Notes under the pieces: model-generated
What the model was told of the DNA's origin: nothing
Databases searched by the model: none
What the model saw: the letters and a program-made list of their open reading frames with translations, nothing else
Position numbers and translations under genes: made by a program
Shown here: positions 1-14,607 of the stretch, piece after piece
Layout: each line of letters opens with the position of its first letter
Numbering within the stretch: position 1 is the stretch's first letter
From: Imbricaverruca yamaguchii
Taxonomy: Eukaryota; Arthropoda; Thecostraca; Neoverrucidae
Direction of reading: 5' to 3'
Assembly (NCBI GenBank): GCA_034440575.1
Contig: JAOTOL010001642.1
Span: 1,674,001 to 1,738,000, forward strand
Length of the DNA stretch: 64,000 bases

Positions 1-3046
<3,046 letters not shown>

Positions 3047-3990
3047 TCATAGCAGAATACAACAGGGCGAGCAGCAAATCAGTCCGGCTCTGGCGGTGTC
3101 AGACAGGTGCCTCTGCAGGTGCCGACCGGAGATCGCCACGCGAAGCCGCAGCAGCTCGGGTGGCAATGCTTTGCACAGCAGTGGTGCTCTGCAGTCGAAT
3201 CGCCTCTTCCCCATGTCAGTGCGGGACAGGGGGACACACAGGTGATGGTCCTGACGGACGATCTGGTCGCGAGTCTCCGCCACGGTGGTGAGACCATGCG
3301 CCGGTGATTCCGGCTTTACATAATGGCACACCTTGTGCGCGAGGTACGGGGTGTGGTGCCTGGCTGGGTTTTCTGAACTGAGCCAGCCCAGTCGCCTCAG
3401 CAGATCAGAAACATGGTCTTGCATTTTGCGACCGAAAACTACTCTTGCTGAGTAGCTCACACTTTTTAAAGTTGAGATAGGTTCGTTTTGGCATGTACCG
3501 CTACTGTATACAAAAATACAGTAGCGCATCCATGAAAAGAACAAGGCAATGACCAGAGCGGATATGACAGCAGATGAAAGGTGTCCGCCGGGTGACGGGG
3601 ATGAAACCGTGCTGAATTGGAGAGGGGAGGTGGTTTTCTGATAAATAATTGTATAGCTGCTGGTAGACGGCACGCTCTGTAAGTTTTGGCAACGACTGGG
3701 ACGACGGAGATCGGATGGAAATTGGAAGGGCTAAGGGAATCATCGGATGTGCAGGTGGGATTAACGAGGGAGTACTTTCTGGAATCAGGAACATCGGACT
3801 GGGTAACGCTAGAATTGACCAAATGTGGGATCATCACATCTATCGAGTCAAAGCACACCCTGAACATGTGGATGTTGATGCCGTCCTCGCCGCAGGCCGG
3901 CGAGCCGTTCATCCCGAATACGACGTCGCTCAGCTCAGATGGCGACAATGACATCAGGGTGAACGCGCAGACACCAACACGCGACAAACG
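3047..3990 (-). pseudogene. Decayed LINE reverse-transcriptase fragment (L2/CR1-like)
   Basis: Read on the minus strand, the higher-coordinate part encodes the region before and at the start of a non-LTR reverse transcriptase: GEDGINIHMF, then HPISVVPVVAKTYERAV, then SPIQHGFIPV. This matches the family pattern of a DGI motif, YRPISLLPVLSK and QHGFRPG. A frameshift separates the first two blocks from the third. The lower-coordinate part (about 3430-3050) resembles the C-terminal tail common to L2/CR1 elements: HVSDLLRRLGWLSSE, then RFDCRAPLLCKALPPELLR and a final RHL block. The palm region with the catalytic FADD motif is missing between them, so this is an internally deleted, frameshifted relic. 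Clade assignment rests on the tail and is tentative. Confidence 0.7.
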
Positions 3991-6448
3991 GCAGAAAATA
4001 TTCGGAGTCGCTGCCGTACCTCGTCAGCCACGCGCAGGACCACGCTGACAAAAAATCCGTTAAGGTCACCAGCTGTCGCGTCGGGTAGCTTACGAATGGC
4101 CTGCTTTCTGTCGACGAATGACCCGGTATGGCTCTACAATGACATCCGCGGCTGGTGTCCATAGTCAGCCAGCGCACCACGGCGGCGACACATTAAAGCT
4201 TTCGTTCCATCCGATACAGCCTGGGTTCGTGGTTGTGACAGTCATGATGGGAGCATGGATGCCAACTATTGGTAAAAAGATGGCTATGAAACAGTCCCAC
4301 CTGAGCGTGATAGAGGGAGAATTCAAACAGAACTCCAGTCAGCCAGAGCAAAATCATGACGCAAAACATTCGAATCTGCACGGCGGAAGCATCGGGAGTG
4401 ATCAATGGCTTCGTTCTGTCTATATCTAGGCATATCTACGGAAGCACGGAACATTTATGCGGTCTAAGGTTACACAATGTTGTATGGCGTGCTTCACATT
4501 GACACGGCAGTTTATAATAACCACGTCAAGAAGAGCATCAGTCGAATAGGTGGTCGAGGTCACGCACTGAGATAGCGAATAATCCGAAATACAACCAGAT
4601 AGCGCTCGCTGGCCTGGGTCGGAATATGGCTTACGCCAGTCACAGTTCTAATCTCCGCAAATAAAAAGTTTGGACCTGTGATAGTCCACACTCATGGCTC
4701 GCTGGGCAGAACGGTGCGAACCACTGCGGGAATTGGAGCCGTCAGGCCGGAGACAAGAGTCGGCTAGAGGATGTGCGTGACATAGCCGCCGGGCAGAAGT
4801 TTGCGAACCACTGAGGGACGGTCAGTCTCGAAGCCGTCGCTCCACCTGACAAGTGACATTAGCTCATTTTCGGCGGAAACTTGCTCCAAGGTCTCGCAGG
4901 TCTAGCAGGAAGATAAAGCGAACATGTGTAGAGTAATGGTGAGTTCAAAGTAGCAGCGACAAGCGATCGTAATTCTGGCAGATTAACGCCTTTGCAGGAC
5001 AAAAAAAAAGATCAAATAGTTAAAAATAATTACTTCATTGATGCTAAACTTCATTCATAAACTTCATTAATTTCAAACCCAACTTCATTCATTCACTTCA
5101 TTCATTGATACTTCACGCTTATGAATATAAAGCGGATACTTTCGTCACTCTCACACCGCTAAAGCAACAAAGCATTGCCATCACAACTCATGAATAGTAA
5201 TCGTGCATGAAATAATTGATTCCATCTGGAATAAATTATTTAAACACCCGTCTGTTGTCGCTGTGAAGGCGCCTGTTGCAACACAACCAGCAGATCACAT
5301 GCGCCATAAACACCCGTCTGTTCCTAACTTGGAATATATAGGAAGGTTCACTTTTCTTGAGGATGTTACATCAATTTATATAATGCGATAAAATATATAA
5401 TGGAATAAACATAAGGGAATATAACTTATCTACGAAGTAATTAAAGTAAGAATGGAAACATACTAGAGGATGTAATATGAAGGTATGCTTACTCCGCTTC
5501 GAGGGTATAAGTACTATGGTGCATGGTATAAATTTTGTGGAAAACGTACGCACATATAAACCATTAAACCCCATGAGAAGTAGCTAAGGTAGGACTCCGA
5601 AAAACAGGTGGAGTAGCTAGCACCGAACATAATAATACGTACATAACACAGTGTTTTCCACTAACAGCCGATGGACATTTTCTGGGCCGAAGTCATGTGA
5701 GGACGTCACGTAGTCTCATGGATTTCTACCCGTTAGGGGCATGCACCGATCAGCACATCCGAAGCCTAATGCTGATGTTCAAAAGGTAATTCCTTGAATT
5801 CAAATGTTTGAATAGCCGTTAGTCGCATAAGTGTAAAGTGCTTTACTGAACATTGGCACATAAATGCCAACATTGCTGCAATATTAAGATGACAGGAGTT
5901 GTACACTTCAACCTCACTTCGACTAAGCTTCAGCCTCTTGCGCTGCCGTGCATTCGGACTGGAGGCAGCAGGCATATAATTTTGCTCCTTTTCATGTCAT
6001 ATATTTTCTTTTGGACCATTTATTTTCACATTGCGGTAATTGCACACCATCACCTTTGCGCCTGAATCATCCTGCAGGCATGGGCCTGCAGGGCGATGCC
6101 CTGGGATGGACACAATGCAAATATGCATTTGAAAATTGTATAATTATATACCAGGTTGACACATTTTAGACACAACGGCCACCTGCGTGTCACTTGGACC
6201 TCCTGCTCAGTGTGATGCGGCTCGAAGCTCGGAATGAAGGGCATCATCGCGTACTATTCGCAGATGGAAGGAGGCCTGCTACTGCAACCGGCTTCGCACG
6301 TCGCAGCTACGGTCGCACGAGGGGGAGGGGAGGGGGGGCTTGTCGCGGTCGCAGTTTGTCATCACTGACAGCGCGTATCGTTCCACTTAGTGGCGGCGAT
6401 CTCTCGCTTGTGTCACATCAGGCTCCAACAAACTCCGGTCTCTTTTGG
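3991..6448. other. Noncoding stretch, nothing recognised
   Basis: No protein signature or RNA gene was recognised. Sequence just above 3990 may still belong to the decayed LINE, but no domain is readable. At 5035-5110 there are short direct repeats of the form ACTTCATTCATT. A G-rich tract lies near 6320-6345. The gap is consistent with intron or intergenic DNA. Confidence 0.45.
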
Positions 6449-6910
6449 TCAGCATTTTCCGCGAATCACTGGGCTTGCCTCGCAACGAATGGCCTGTCTT
6501 GCAACGGACGGCCTGTCTTGTAACGGACGGCCTGCCTTGTAACGAACTGCCCCTGTAGCGCTGAAGCTGATGCCTCGCAGGTGAGCCATAAGCTGACTCG
6601 ACGTAAACAGACCGTCAAGGAAGATACGGTGATGGGTGGCGTTTTCTATGGCTTCCGCAATTTGCATGACAAATCGGCTTCCCAGCGGGACGAAAAAGCC
6701 GCTGCCGACTTTCCTGCCGCAATGCAACTCAAAGGGGCAGAAGCCGACGCCCCCGCATAGCGACCGCATCTCTCAGCCGAATCGGGCAGGCTTTCCTTTC
6801 ATAACCTGCTCGAGTGAGCTGCTGCCGAAGAGATTCGAGAGCACTTCATCGATCGCCAATTCCTCCCTGACAACGCCAAACTCTTGAAAGTTACTGTTGA
6901 GCGCGGTTAC
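6449..6910 (-). pseudogene. piggyBac-type transposase fragment
   Basis: Minus-strand translation gives a stretch starting FQEFGVVREELAIDEVL. It is followed by GSSSLEQVMKGKPARFG, an in-frame stop, then ELHCGRKVGSG, and finally HRIFLDGLFTSSQLMAHLR with SATGAVR. This order matches piggyBac (DDE_Tnp_1_7) transposases: LSIDE, KGRSSLKQYMPKKP, the VYTGK block, then the YFDNYFTS segment and RGTVR. The second aspartate of the DNYFTS block is read here as DGLFTS. The usual family length is about 550-600 residues; only about 150 are visible, with an internal stop, so this is a dead relic. About three degenerate 21-bp repeats follow at 6476-6545. Confidence 0.75.
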
Positions 6911-7093
6911 CAAGGGACGCACTTTGACCCTGTGATCGCCCGACTCGCCGTGTATTTTCGCCGTTCTGGAAATGCGGTTTTCTTTTCACTTTTGGCCTCT
7001 TGATTTCGCAGTATGTGTTGAGTGATGCTGCTCCACGAACCACGTCTACCCCCAGGTCACTGTCGCCCGGCCAGCAGTGGCGCTCACTGAGGA

Positions 7094-7142
7094 GCTGCCG
7101 GTACTCATGGTGCAGCGACACTGCACCATGGGTACCGGCAGC
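7094..7142. other. 22-bp hairpin with 5-nt loop
   Basis: The arm at 7094-7115 is complementary to 7121-7142 over all 22 positions with a single G:U-type mismatch, leaving a loop of 5 nt. Complementarity stops sharply at both ends. The short loop makes a canonical microRNA precursor unlikely. No flanking element was recognised. Confidence 0.8.
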
Positions 7143-10100
7143 AGGTTGACGACATGAGGGGAGCAACCCAGGGGAGCAGGCTAACGCCGTATTTATCCAC
7201 GCAAGTGCTCCGCAAGATTACAACGTGATTACCGACGCTCTACCCAGGAGGACATTATGCCATAGGCGGAGAGCCGGAGAGAGAAAGCGAATACGTCTCT
7301 GTTCTCCATTACATCCACCGGTAATGGCAGAGGGCATACTTCTGCCGGCACACCATATAGTCCAGTCAGCTTCTGCCGACGGGCAATAAATGGACAAAGA
7401 TACAAGTGGTGGAAAATAATGAGTTAGGACGAGAAAATATGGAGATGAGCTGAGAGTCAAGATCGGTCCGATATGTATGGGAATGACAGACATCGGAACA
7501 CGAGACAAGACAAGAGGAGGGTTGCATGCTGCTTAAGCTTATGCTTGCGACTCAATATGCTTACAGGGATTTGGTCCGATTGGGTGGGTGGTGAAAGGGA
7601 GGAACGGGAGAACAATTTTCGTCTAAAGATGTGAGGAGGGATGACAGGTGAAAAGTGGAGAATCTTTGAGGAGTAAACCTGTCGGCAGCACCAAAACACA
7701 TCCTCATAGAAATCGGCGGGTCCGTGAATTTCATTGATACTTTCATTTTAGAAGACAGCTTATGAGTTCCCACCGAGAAGAGGGCCGTGGAGGGCTGAGG
7801 AAGCTGACCTGATACAGAGCGTGGGAGTTCCCTTCCCCAGCAGAGAAGAGACATTCCCCAGAAGCGACCGTGAAACTGCGTGGCTTCGAACCAAATCTGG
7901 CATGGGTGAGCGGAGCTGGCCGTCTCCTCCGAATCTGGCATGGATGATCGGTGCTCGCAGTTTCCTCCGAATCTGGCATGGGTTGGCGGAGCTGGCAGTT
8001 GCCCGCACTGTGCTCTGGCACTTTGGCATCGCTGCGGCTCACTCTGATTGGCTGAGGTCGCTGCTGCCGGCTGCGCCAGCTCGATCGCGGCAGAAGCGGA
8101 CGCCGACGCGGTCGAGCCGTGTTTTTGCCCGCCGGCGGCGCATCAGACATGGCGAACGAGCCCGATAATCCAGTCGAGTGCCGTCCGGCTCGCTGCCGCC
8201 CTTCGGGGCGCCGTCGGTCCGCGGCGACGTCCCGGCAATGGGATCAGTTCGTTCCGCCGGGCCTGACTTCCGGCGATTTGTGTTCCTCGTGGCAGAGAAC
8301 TCCTATGCTAGAACGGATCGTCTCCTGTGGACCAGCCGATGTTGCACAACAGAGTGAGGCGATGAATGATAGCAACGGACGCAATTATCCAGCCGTAATA
8401 TGTGGCCCGCTAATCCCTTGTCGCTTTTGTGTCCTTCAGTCTCCCTTGGTAGAAATGCATCGGCTTAAGCAATCATCAAGAGTTTATTGGTTTGTCTGCT
8501 AGACAACAGCGTGACATTCTGCCATGGAGGCGACAGTGCATGCCCAATTACCCTTAACATACATTGTAGTTTCTCCGGGCACACACGCGCCACCGATTTT
8601 TGTGACGGTTTCAGCAGTGAGATGGGTCACAAAGACCAACTCTTCGTCAGCCGCGATATAATTTCTGGTTCACATGGGAATACTGTCATTCGATTGTGCA
8701 GCATTGACGTCATCGAGGAGAGCGGAACCTATGGCGTTCAGGGGCGCTGTGCCGTCTCCTTTAAGCGGCACAATTTAGCATGCGCTTCTTGGCTTGGGTT
8801 GCAAAGATGACTTCAAATGTGGCTTGCCATGCATGCTTGGCTGTCGATATCATGCTGAAACCTTCAGGATTTCATGTAGGAACGGATGTCGCCTAGTGAA
8901 GAATCGGTTCACATAATGCTGAGATACAGTCTTAGTGTGTGGTGTTGTGGATCAAATCTAATATTGTCCTTCCTCGAGGACTGTTCTATAGACACATCAT
9001 GCGGACACCGACGAAATCGTTTTTGTGACGCGATTCATTACCATGGTAACTACGTCGTTCAGTACTTCGTACAGTGTGGGCTCGTTTAGAAAGCTTCTGT
9101 CGTAGCGATTGGATGTCGTGGCAAGGGATAGATAGCATGCATGCAATAGACGCAATGGCTTGCAAAATAGTTTGGTACAAAACATTACTCAAAGCAGACC
9201 CAATCGCCCCATTGAACTAGTAAAGAACAGGTAATCACATATTAAAAGTTCAAACATGATAATGATTGCAACAATACTCTTACATCCATACTGAAATGGT
9301 GTTCGTGTTCGACAGTTTGTATTGGATAACTGCTTCGCGGTAGCTTCACGAGAGTAAATAACTCAACGCATAGCCGGGAGGTGTAACTCGAAGACTCACC
9401 GGAGCACATCAATTCATGAGCGCCCTAGTTTACGTTACCTTTACTTCATCTTCTTCTTTCGGGGGAGTAGAAACAAGAACAAAAAAAAAAACGAAGGAGC
9501 CCTCAAGTTGTGGCACCTTGATCACTTCGTTGGTATTTTAGCACCACATAGATCAATGTTGATCAATAAACAGCTTTGTCCAGCTCCAAAACTACAAAAT
9601 ATTTATTTCACAGCCACAGATTTCAGCACAAGTTTTTGGCTAAATAAGACCCCGCTTTCTAAATTACTGGGCTGAAAATGAACTAAGCTAGACTGTTAAG
9701 TAAGCTATCTAGAATCTAAGATATACTATTTTTGAAGAAGTAACTAGACTATTCGTCCATGCGCATAGTACCTTCCCTTTATAGGCTTAGCCCAGATGTG
9801 TCCCTGTGGCTCTCATTAAACCTGAACACTACGCCTATATGAATCGAAAGGGTGGAAATTGATTTAGTGGGATTCTGTTCGACTGCATGAAATAAGTTAA
9901 GCCTGTTTACCAGTACAAAACACCTCACTTACTTTTTCAGGCAGTTTTAGTTGGACACCTTTTAAACCTTTGCTTTGTTTATCTGGATCACCAACTTAAT
10001 AAGAAGAACCGTGACAGTGCTCCACCAAACATGCCCAGATCTAGCGGCGTTGGTAACTGGGCAAGCTATGGCAGCGGGCGTAACGTCTGCTCGGTAGTTA

Positions 10101-10758
10101 CCGGTGTAGGTACTGCCAGATGATGCCAGATATTGCTCACGCCACCTTTATCCAGGCATGTAGGTGATGTCGAGCATCGGAGTATCACATCTGCCTTTCC
10201 ATGATGCTACCGGTTCGAAATTAGCTATGGCTGTTCCAAAAGTATATCACTAAAGTTAGTTATTAGGGCTTTAGGGCGCATCGACTACATTGGTCATGTA
10301 GCGCCCATATCTCACTAAACATGCCATACTAAATGGGTCCTGAAAAGTTGGTGCAAACTTGACAATTGCTTTTAGTTTCATCGGGTCCGCTCAACGCCAA
10401 TGTTTTCAAACGCCCTGATGAGTTAAGCAAGAAGTAAGGGAAGGACGTTGGATGGGAATACACTTCCTGCAGAACTACAGTGCGGAAAGCACCGGTTCGG
10501 ACATATCATTTGCCAGTTCTCATTGCGTGGAAAAACTGCATCATTTGAGCTCGATCGGCAATGTACATGTGCACCGCCATGCACTAACAACCCATCGCTC
10601 GTTCACCATTTTCGATCCATGCGAGCACCCGCAGAGTGGGCTGAAGGATACCGATCAGAAGTCGTCTCGACACCGACAGCGTCCGGACGATCGGCGCCGT
10701 TCCCTTGGCTGGTGACCTTTGGACCGCGCCGCCGCTGACCTTTGCTCTGCGCCCGCAG
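7143..10758. other. Intron or flanking DNA before unc-13 C2A exon
   Basis: No exon supported. A 39-bp unit occurs three times at about 7891-8003. A CpG-rich patch at 8020-8280 contains an ATTGG box near 8049. The preceding C2A exon of unc-13 would have to end in phase 0 and was looked for here by its conserved WEQDF and WIPL patterns; it was not found, so it probably lies upstream of the window. The 8.8-10.4 kb part is AT-rich and featureless. Confidence 0.45.
7891..8003 (+). repeat. 39-bp tandem repeat, 3 copies
   Basis: Three imperfect copies of a 39-bp unit that begins with AATCTGGCATGG. Divergence is about 20-30 percent. No function is apparent. Confidence 0.8.
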
Positions 10759-10882
10759 GAGGGTCTGGGCCAGTGGTACCCGCTGGACTCTGAACTTGTC
10801 ATGAACAACGGAGAAGTGGTGGGCACGCGTGAGTTCACCGGCGACAATGTCCTGCTCGACTGTCGCTTCGAGGTGCCGTTCG
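10759..10882 (+). CDS. unc-13: unc-13 exon, C-terminal part of C2A domain
   Basis: A 124-bp exon encoding the last beta strands of the UNC-13/Munc13 C2A domain and the start of the following linker: EGLGQWYPLDSELVMNNG, EVVGT, then VLLDCRFEVPF. The family pattern at this place is EEGPGEW-LDSE-, VCGT and LLD-RFELPFD, so the match is specific. UNC-13 is a presynaptic active-zone protein that primes vesicles by opening syntaxin; its C2A domain binds RIM. The acceptor is CTCTGCGCCCGCAG just before 10759 and the donor is G|GTGAGT at 10883. The exon starts in phase 0 and ends in phase 1, leaving a G that joins AC of the exon at 14608 to make the expected aspartate of the FELPFD block. Upstream C2A exons are not in view. 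Confidence 0.85.
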
Positions 10883-11124
10883 GTGAGTGCACGACTCTTA
10901 TAGGGCAAGGGTTGGCGAACGTGAACTTGCTTTCTCACGCCGTGTTTTGACCATAAAACCCGATTGACTGTCAGGTATGAGATCGAGGGAGTGGACAGAT
11001 TATGAAAAATGTATGTATGCACGCAAAATATGTTCCAAATGAAGGAAATGTGCTCTTATATGCACAATTTGTACGTAGTCTCAGGACATGTAAAAATAAG
11101 ATATATATGGACATATTGTGATTT
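10883..11124. other. unc-13 intron, short featureless part
   Basis: Starts with the consensus donor GTGAGT. Otherwise AT-rich with no recognised element. Confidence 0.5.
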
Positions 11125-11480
11125 AATACGTACGTAATGACACGAGTCGTCAGGTGCTTGCAATGTCAAGAGGCAAATATGAATGTAGTGTACACTGGCG
11201 AGACCAAACGCGGCGTCAGGGAGCGATTCAACGAACAACTAGGACACGCCAAAAACAAGACCTCAAGCACACCATTAGAAGACCACACACACCACGGTCA
11301 TATGAGAACATTCATAAGCACATATTGGTATAAAGGTATGGATTGTACATGTAAAGGCGTTGCCGAGCAAAAATAGTCGAATCGTTGGAGATCGGCAATC
11401 GTAAGCCAACGCATGACACCAAGACATCCTCATGTACCCTGTTGCCATCGATTTCATGCCACACTACACTCCTAGCACCG
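11125..11480 (+). pseudogene. Penelope-like element fragment, GIY-YIG endonuclease
   Basis: Plus-strand translation from 11137 gives VVRCLQCQEANMNVVYTGE followed by TKRGVRERFNEQL and a histidine-rich HTHHGH block. This matches the C-terminal GIY-YIG endonuclease of Penelope-like retroelements: a Cys-x-x-Cys pair, then (V)YIGET-R, (K)-R--EH. Here the YIG core reads YTG. After 11376 the frame shifts and the next frame reads IVESLEIGNRKPTHDT, matching the family's ESLEI--RKPT block. The reverse transcriptase part is absent. It is a 5'-truncated, frameshifted copy within an unc-13 intron. Confidence 0.75.
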
Positions 11481-12544
11481 GACAAAGATTGATAGACACC
11501 AGGAGCACAGGCTACTGATCATATCACAACGCATAGCTATACACTGAACGCGTTCGTCGTAACCGATGACTACGGCGCCGCGTAGTGGTGTAGATATAAT
11601 TTGACCTTATAAATGTTTCCTGTTTCTTGTTAATTCGTTAGAGTGTCAGCACCCTATCATATCCATTGTATTCGTATCATGTCGTGTCATATCAATCTGA
11701 TTCCACTGGCTGTGAGATTGTTACTTTGTAAAGTGCAAACTAAAGACTAACGACACGTTCCGTGTCATTTTGTAAGTGTTTTCTCTCAGCTTCATTCTGT
11801 CACTGTTGACAGAGACACGTCGTCGAAATATACAATTGTAGGCCTAGTTTATCTCTTTCAGTTATAATGAGCACAAGGTGAACATTTCTACTGACAATAT
11901 CATTCACAATCCTCAGTGTAGTGTTGCATAATCTCCACTCACATTTTAGCTGCTTACAACAGTCGTTAATGGGGCAATATTCGCCCCATGATTCTTCGTT
12001 AGCGACAAGTCTCAGCATTTTCTGTCTCCCGTAATTTCGACAACTACTTTGCGCCCCTGAAAACCTTTCTGAAAATTATCTTTAAAGTACATGGGACTTT
12101 CGCGTCGAAACACGGCGCCAGGTGGAAAATTCACGTTGCCAACCGCCCTCCCCGCCTGTGTGAGCGGCCATCGTGAGTGGTAGTCTGCAGCTGCTCGCTG
12201 TCTACCGTCGCCTCTCGCCTCTGTGAGAAGCGAGAGGCGACGGTAGACAGCGCCGAGCCAAATAGAGTGACACAGCGACGGCTGTCAGGGCGGCTGAATT
12301 TTGACGTCCCGCCACCAGACAGGCAGACCCTCCGCCATGTTTCTTCACAGTGATATCGGCTGCTTCTCGGATGTCATGCAGTCGGTTGAACCTTGCCGAT
12401 TTGGCGAAGAAGGTATGTCATAAGGTGCCTGAATCGAACGTTTGATTATCACAGAATACGTTTGTGTCTTTTCTTCTTAGCATATTAATATTTATTTAAT
12501 TTAAATATATAATTCTAAGTCAACATACGTTATATAATTTCTTA
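11481..12544. other. unc-13 intron with one long hairpin
   Basis: No coding signal was recognised. The only structured part is the hairpin at 12196-12252. AT-rich sequence at 12480-12540 precedes the 32-bp array. Confidence 0.5.
12196..12252. other. Perfect 23-bp inverted repeat, 11-nt loop
   Basis: Positions 12196-12218 are perfectly complementary to 12230-12252, with an 11-nt loop that can add three more pairs. The arms are GC-rich. With a helix of at least 23 bp and a small loop it resembles a small-RNA precursor in shape, but no family was recognised. A GCTC/GAGC pair outside a 3-nt bulge extends the base slightly. Confidence 0.85.
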
Positions 12545-13282
12545 TCGGCGTGTCGGCAGTATTGTTGTTATGTAGTGCTGTGTACCGACAGTATTGCTGC
12601 TGTGTAGTGCTGCGTGTCGGCGGTATTACTGCTGTGTAGTGCTGCGCGTCGGCGGTATTGCTGTCGTGTAGTGCTGTGTTCCGACAGTATTGCTGTCGTG
12701 TAGTGCTGCGTGTCGGCGGTATTGCTGTCGTGTAGTGCTGTGTACCGACAGTATTGCTGCTGTGTAGTGCTGCGTATCGGCGGTATTGCTGTCGTGTAGT
12801 GCTGTGTACCGACAGTATTGCTGCTGTGTAGTGCTGCGTATCGGCGGTATTACTGCTGTGTAGTGCTGCGCGTCGGTGGTATTGCTGTCGTGTAGTGCTG
12901 CGTGTCGGCGGTATTGCTGTTGTGTAGTGCTATGTACCGACAATATTGCTGTCGTGTAGTGCTGTGTACCAACAGTATTGCTGTCGTGTAGTGCTGCGTG
13001 TCGGCGGTATTGCTGTCGTGTAGTGCTGCGTGTCGGTGGTATTGCTGTCGTGTAGTGCTGCGTGTCGGTGGTATTGCTGTCGTGTAGTGCTGCGTGTCGG
13101 CGGTATTGCTGTCGTGTAGTGCTGTGTACCGACAGTATTGCTGTCGTGTAGTGCTGCGTGTCGGCGGTATTGCTGTCGTGTAGTGCTGCGTGTCGGTGGT
13201 ATTGCTGTCGTGTAGTGTTGCTTGTCAGCAGCATTGCTGTCGTGTAGTGCTGCGTGTCGGCGGTATTGTTGTCGTATAGTGC
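12545..13282 (+). repeat. 32-bp minisatellite, about 23 copies
   Basis: The unit is built from TATTGCTGTCGTGTAGTGC plus a GTGTCGGCG-like tail. Copies alternate between two main variants (tail GTGTCGGCGG or GTACCGACAG). Because 32 is not a multiple of three, a continuous antisense open frame cycles through a 32-residue period over 96 bp; the minus-strand frames of 243 and 204 codons across it are repeat artefacts. Each unit contains a weak TGTCGTGTAG acceptor-like string, but no confirmed exon follows. Confidence 0.95.
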
Positions 13283-13869
13283 TGGGTGTGGGCTGCACTG
13301 AGTCACACACAGAGTCGCAGAGGCTGCGCGAGTCTTTGGAGCTGCTTTGCAAGACATCCCAGTGTGTCGTGTGCAAGTTCACCTGCGCAAACTGCGAGAG
13401 AGTAGCCGATGACAGCCGAGACGCCCGGCTACGCCATGACGAGGTCTTGGGAACACGCTTCCCAGCTCTAGTTGACACATTGCCACGACATTTGGCGACG
13501 AGGGGCCTATCCAGTCTCCGACCGCTGCAGAAGAGAGCGAGCATTGTGCGCTATGTGCCCCCGCTGATGCAGTTTATGCTCGCGGACTGCGGTATCGGCT
13601 CGACGGCTTCAGATCACCCTCCGGACAGAAATGCGTGACCTTGGCCTGGGCAACGGCACCAGTGGGAGCGTTTCCATCGGTCATGGCCGTCACCGGTGGA
13701 TGGCACCAGCACCGACGACACCAGCGGGACGACAGCACGCTCCCATTCGCCACGAGCGAAGAAGACGCGGTGTCACCGGCCCGGCGACGTTTTCAGCTGG
13801 ATTGATGAGGATTTGGTCGGATGTGCGTCACACGCAATGTAGATTTCCTGCCATCTAGATTGAATCGGC
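13283..13869 (+). other. Unassigned open region with two CxxC pairs
   Basis: A plus-strand open frame runs out of the 32-bp array to 13638. Its unique part reads SLELLCKTSQCVVCKFTCANC, ending in two Cys-x-x-Cys pairs. No family was recognised, and since exons 10759-10882 and 14608-14742 join cleanly this region is not needed in unc-13. It may be a pseudo-exon, a relic of another element, or chance. Confidence 0.25.
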
Positions 13870-14607
13870 CTTCTTTGAGTGCGTTCCAGACGGATGGCGA
13901 TTCCCCCGAGTGCATTTAAGACTTGGTGGAGATCCTGTCGGCTGTGTTTCGGACGTGCACATTATCTCTCTATTCTAAGCTTGATGAAGATTCTCTCGGC
14001 TGTGCATGTTAGAGGTTATCTTGGTTGTGACAAGGTGGAGATTCAGCGACTGCTTAAATCGTGACAGTGGCTCTTCTGATACATTTCAGACAGCATGCAT
14101 CCTTTCCACTTCATTTCACGGGCGACAAAATTCATCCCAGATATATTGCCACATCCTGAATATTCTCCTCAGTGCATTCAAGACGTGATGATTCTCCCGG
14201 CTATACTTTAAACATTATGAGGATGCTTCCTTTCTGTGCTCCAGGCATTATGAAAACTCCCTCTTACTGTGCTTCAGACATGATAAAGATCCGCTCTTGC
14301 TGTGCTTCAGACAGGATAAAGATTCACTCTTGCTGTGCTTCAGACAGGATAAAGATTCGCTCTTGCTGTGCTTCAGACATGATAAAGACTCCCTCTTGCT
14401 GTGCTTCAGACATGATAAAGACTACTTCTTGCTGTGCTTCAGACATGATAAAGACTCCCTCTTGCTGTGCTTCAGACATGATAAAGACTCCCTCTTGCTG
14501 TGCTTCAGACATGATAAAGACTCCCTCTTGCTGTGCTTCAGACATGATAAAGACTCCCTCTCGCTGTGCTTCAGACAGGATAAAGACTCCCTCTTGCTGT
14601 GCTTCAG
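13870..14607 (+). repeat. 33-bp array of repeated 3' splice sites
   Basis: The core (14212-14607) consists of 33-bp units with the order CTCTTGCTGTGCTTCAG then ACATGATAAAGACTCC. Each unit is a pyrimidine-rich tract, CAG, and a copy of the first bases of the exon that starts at 14608 (ACATGATGG). CAG ends fall at 14244, 14277, 14310, 14343, 14376, 14409, 14442, 14475, 14508, 14541, 14574 and 14607, exactly 33 bp apart. Copies near the exon are nearly identical, while copies upstream towards 13870 are progressively degenerate. The frame of the exon is open through the core, encoding an 11-residue repeat (CCASDMIKTPS). Confidence 0.93.

Noticed and set aside
12626..13544. Long minus-strand open frames of 243 and 204 codons
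   Set aside because: They are translations of the 32-bp minisatellite with a 32-residue cycle; no non-repeat domain or splice context.
13222..13638. Gene encoding a small zinc-binding protein (two CxxC)
   Set aside because: Starts inside the minisatellite, no splice or homology support, and not needed for the unc-13 frame; kept only as an unassigned region.
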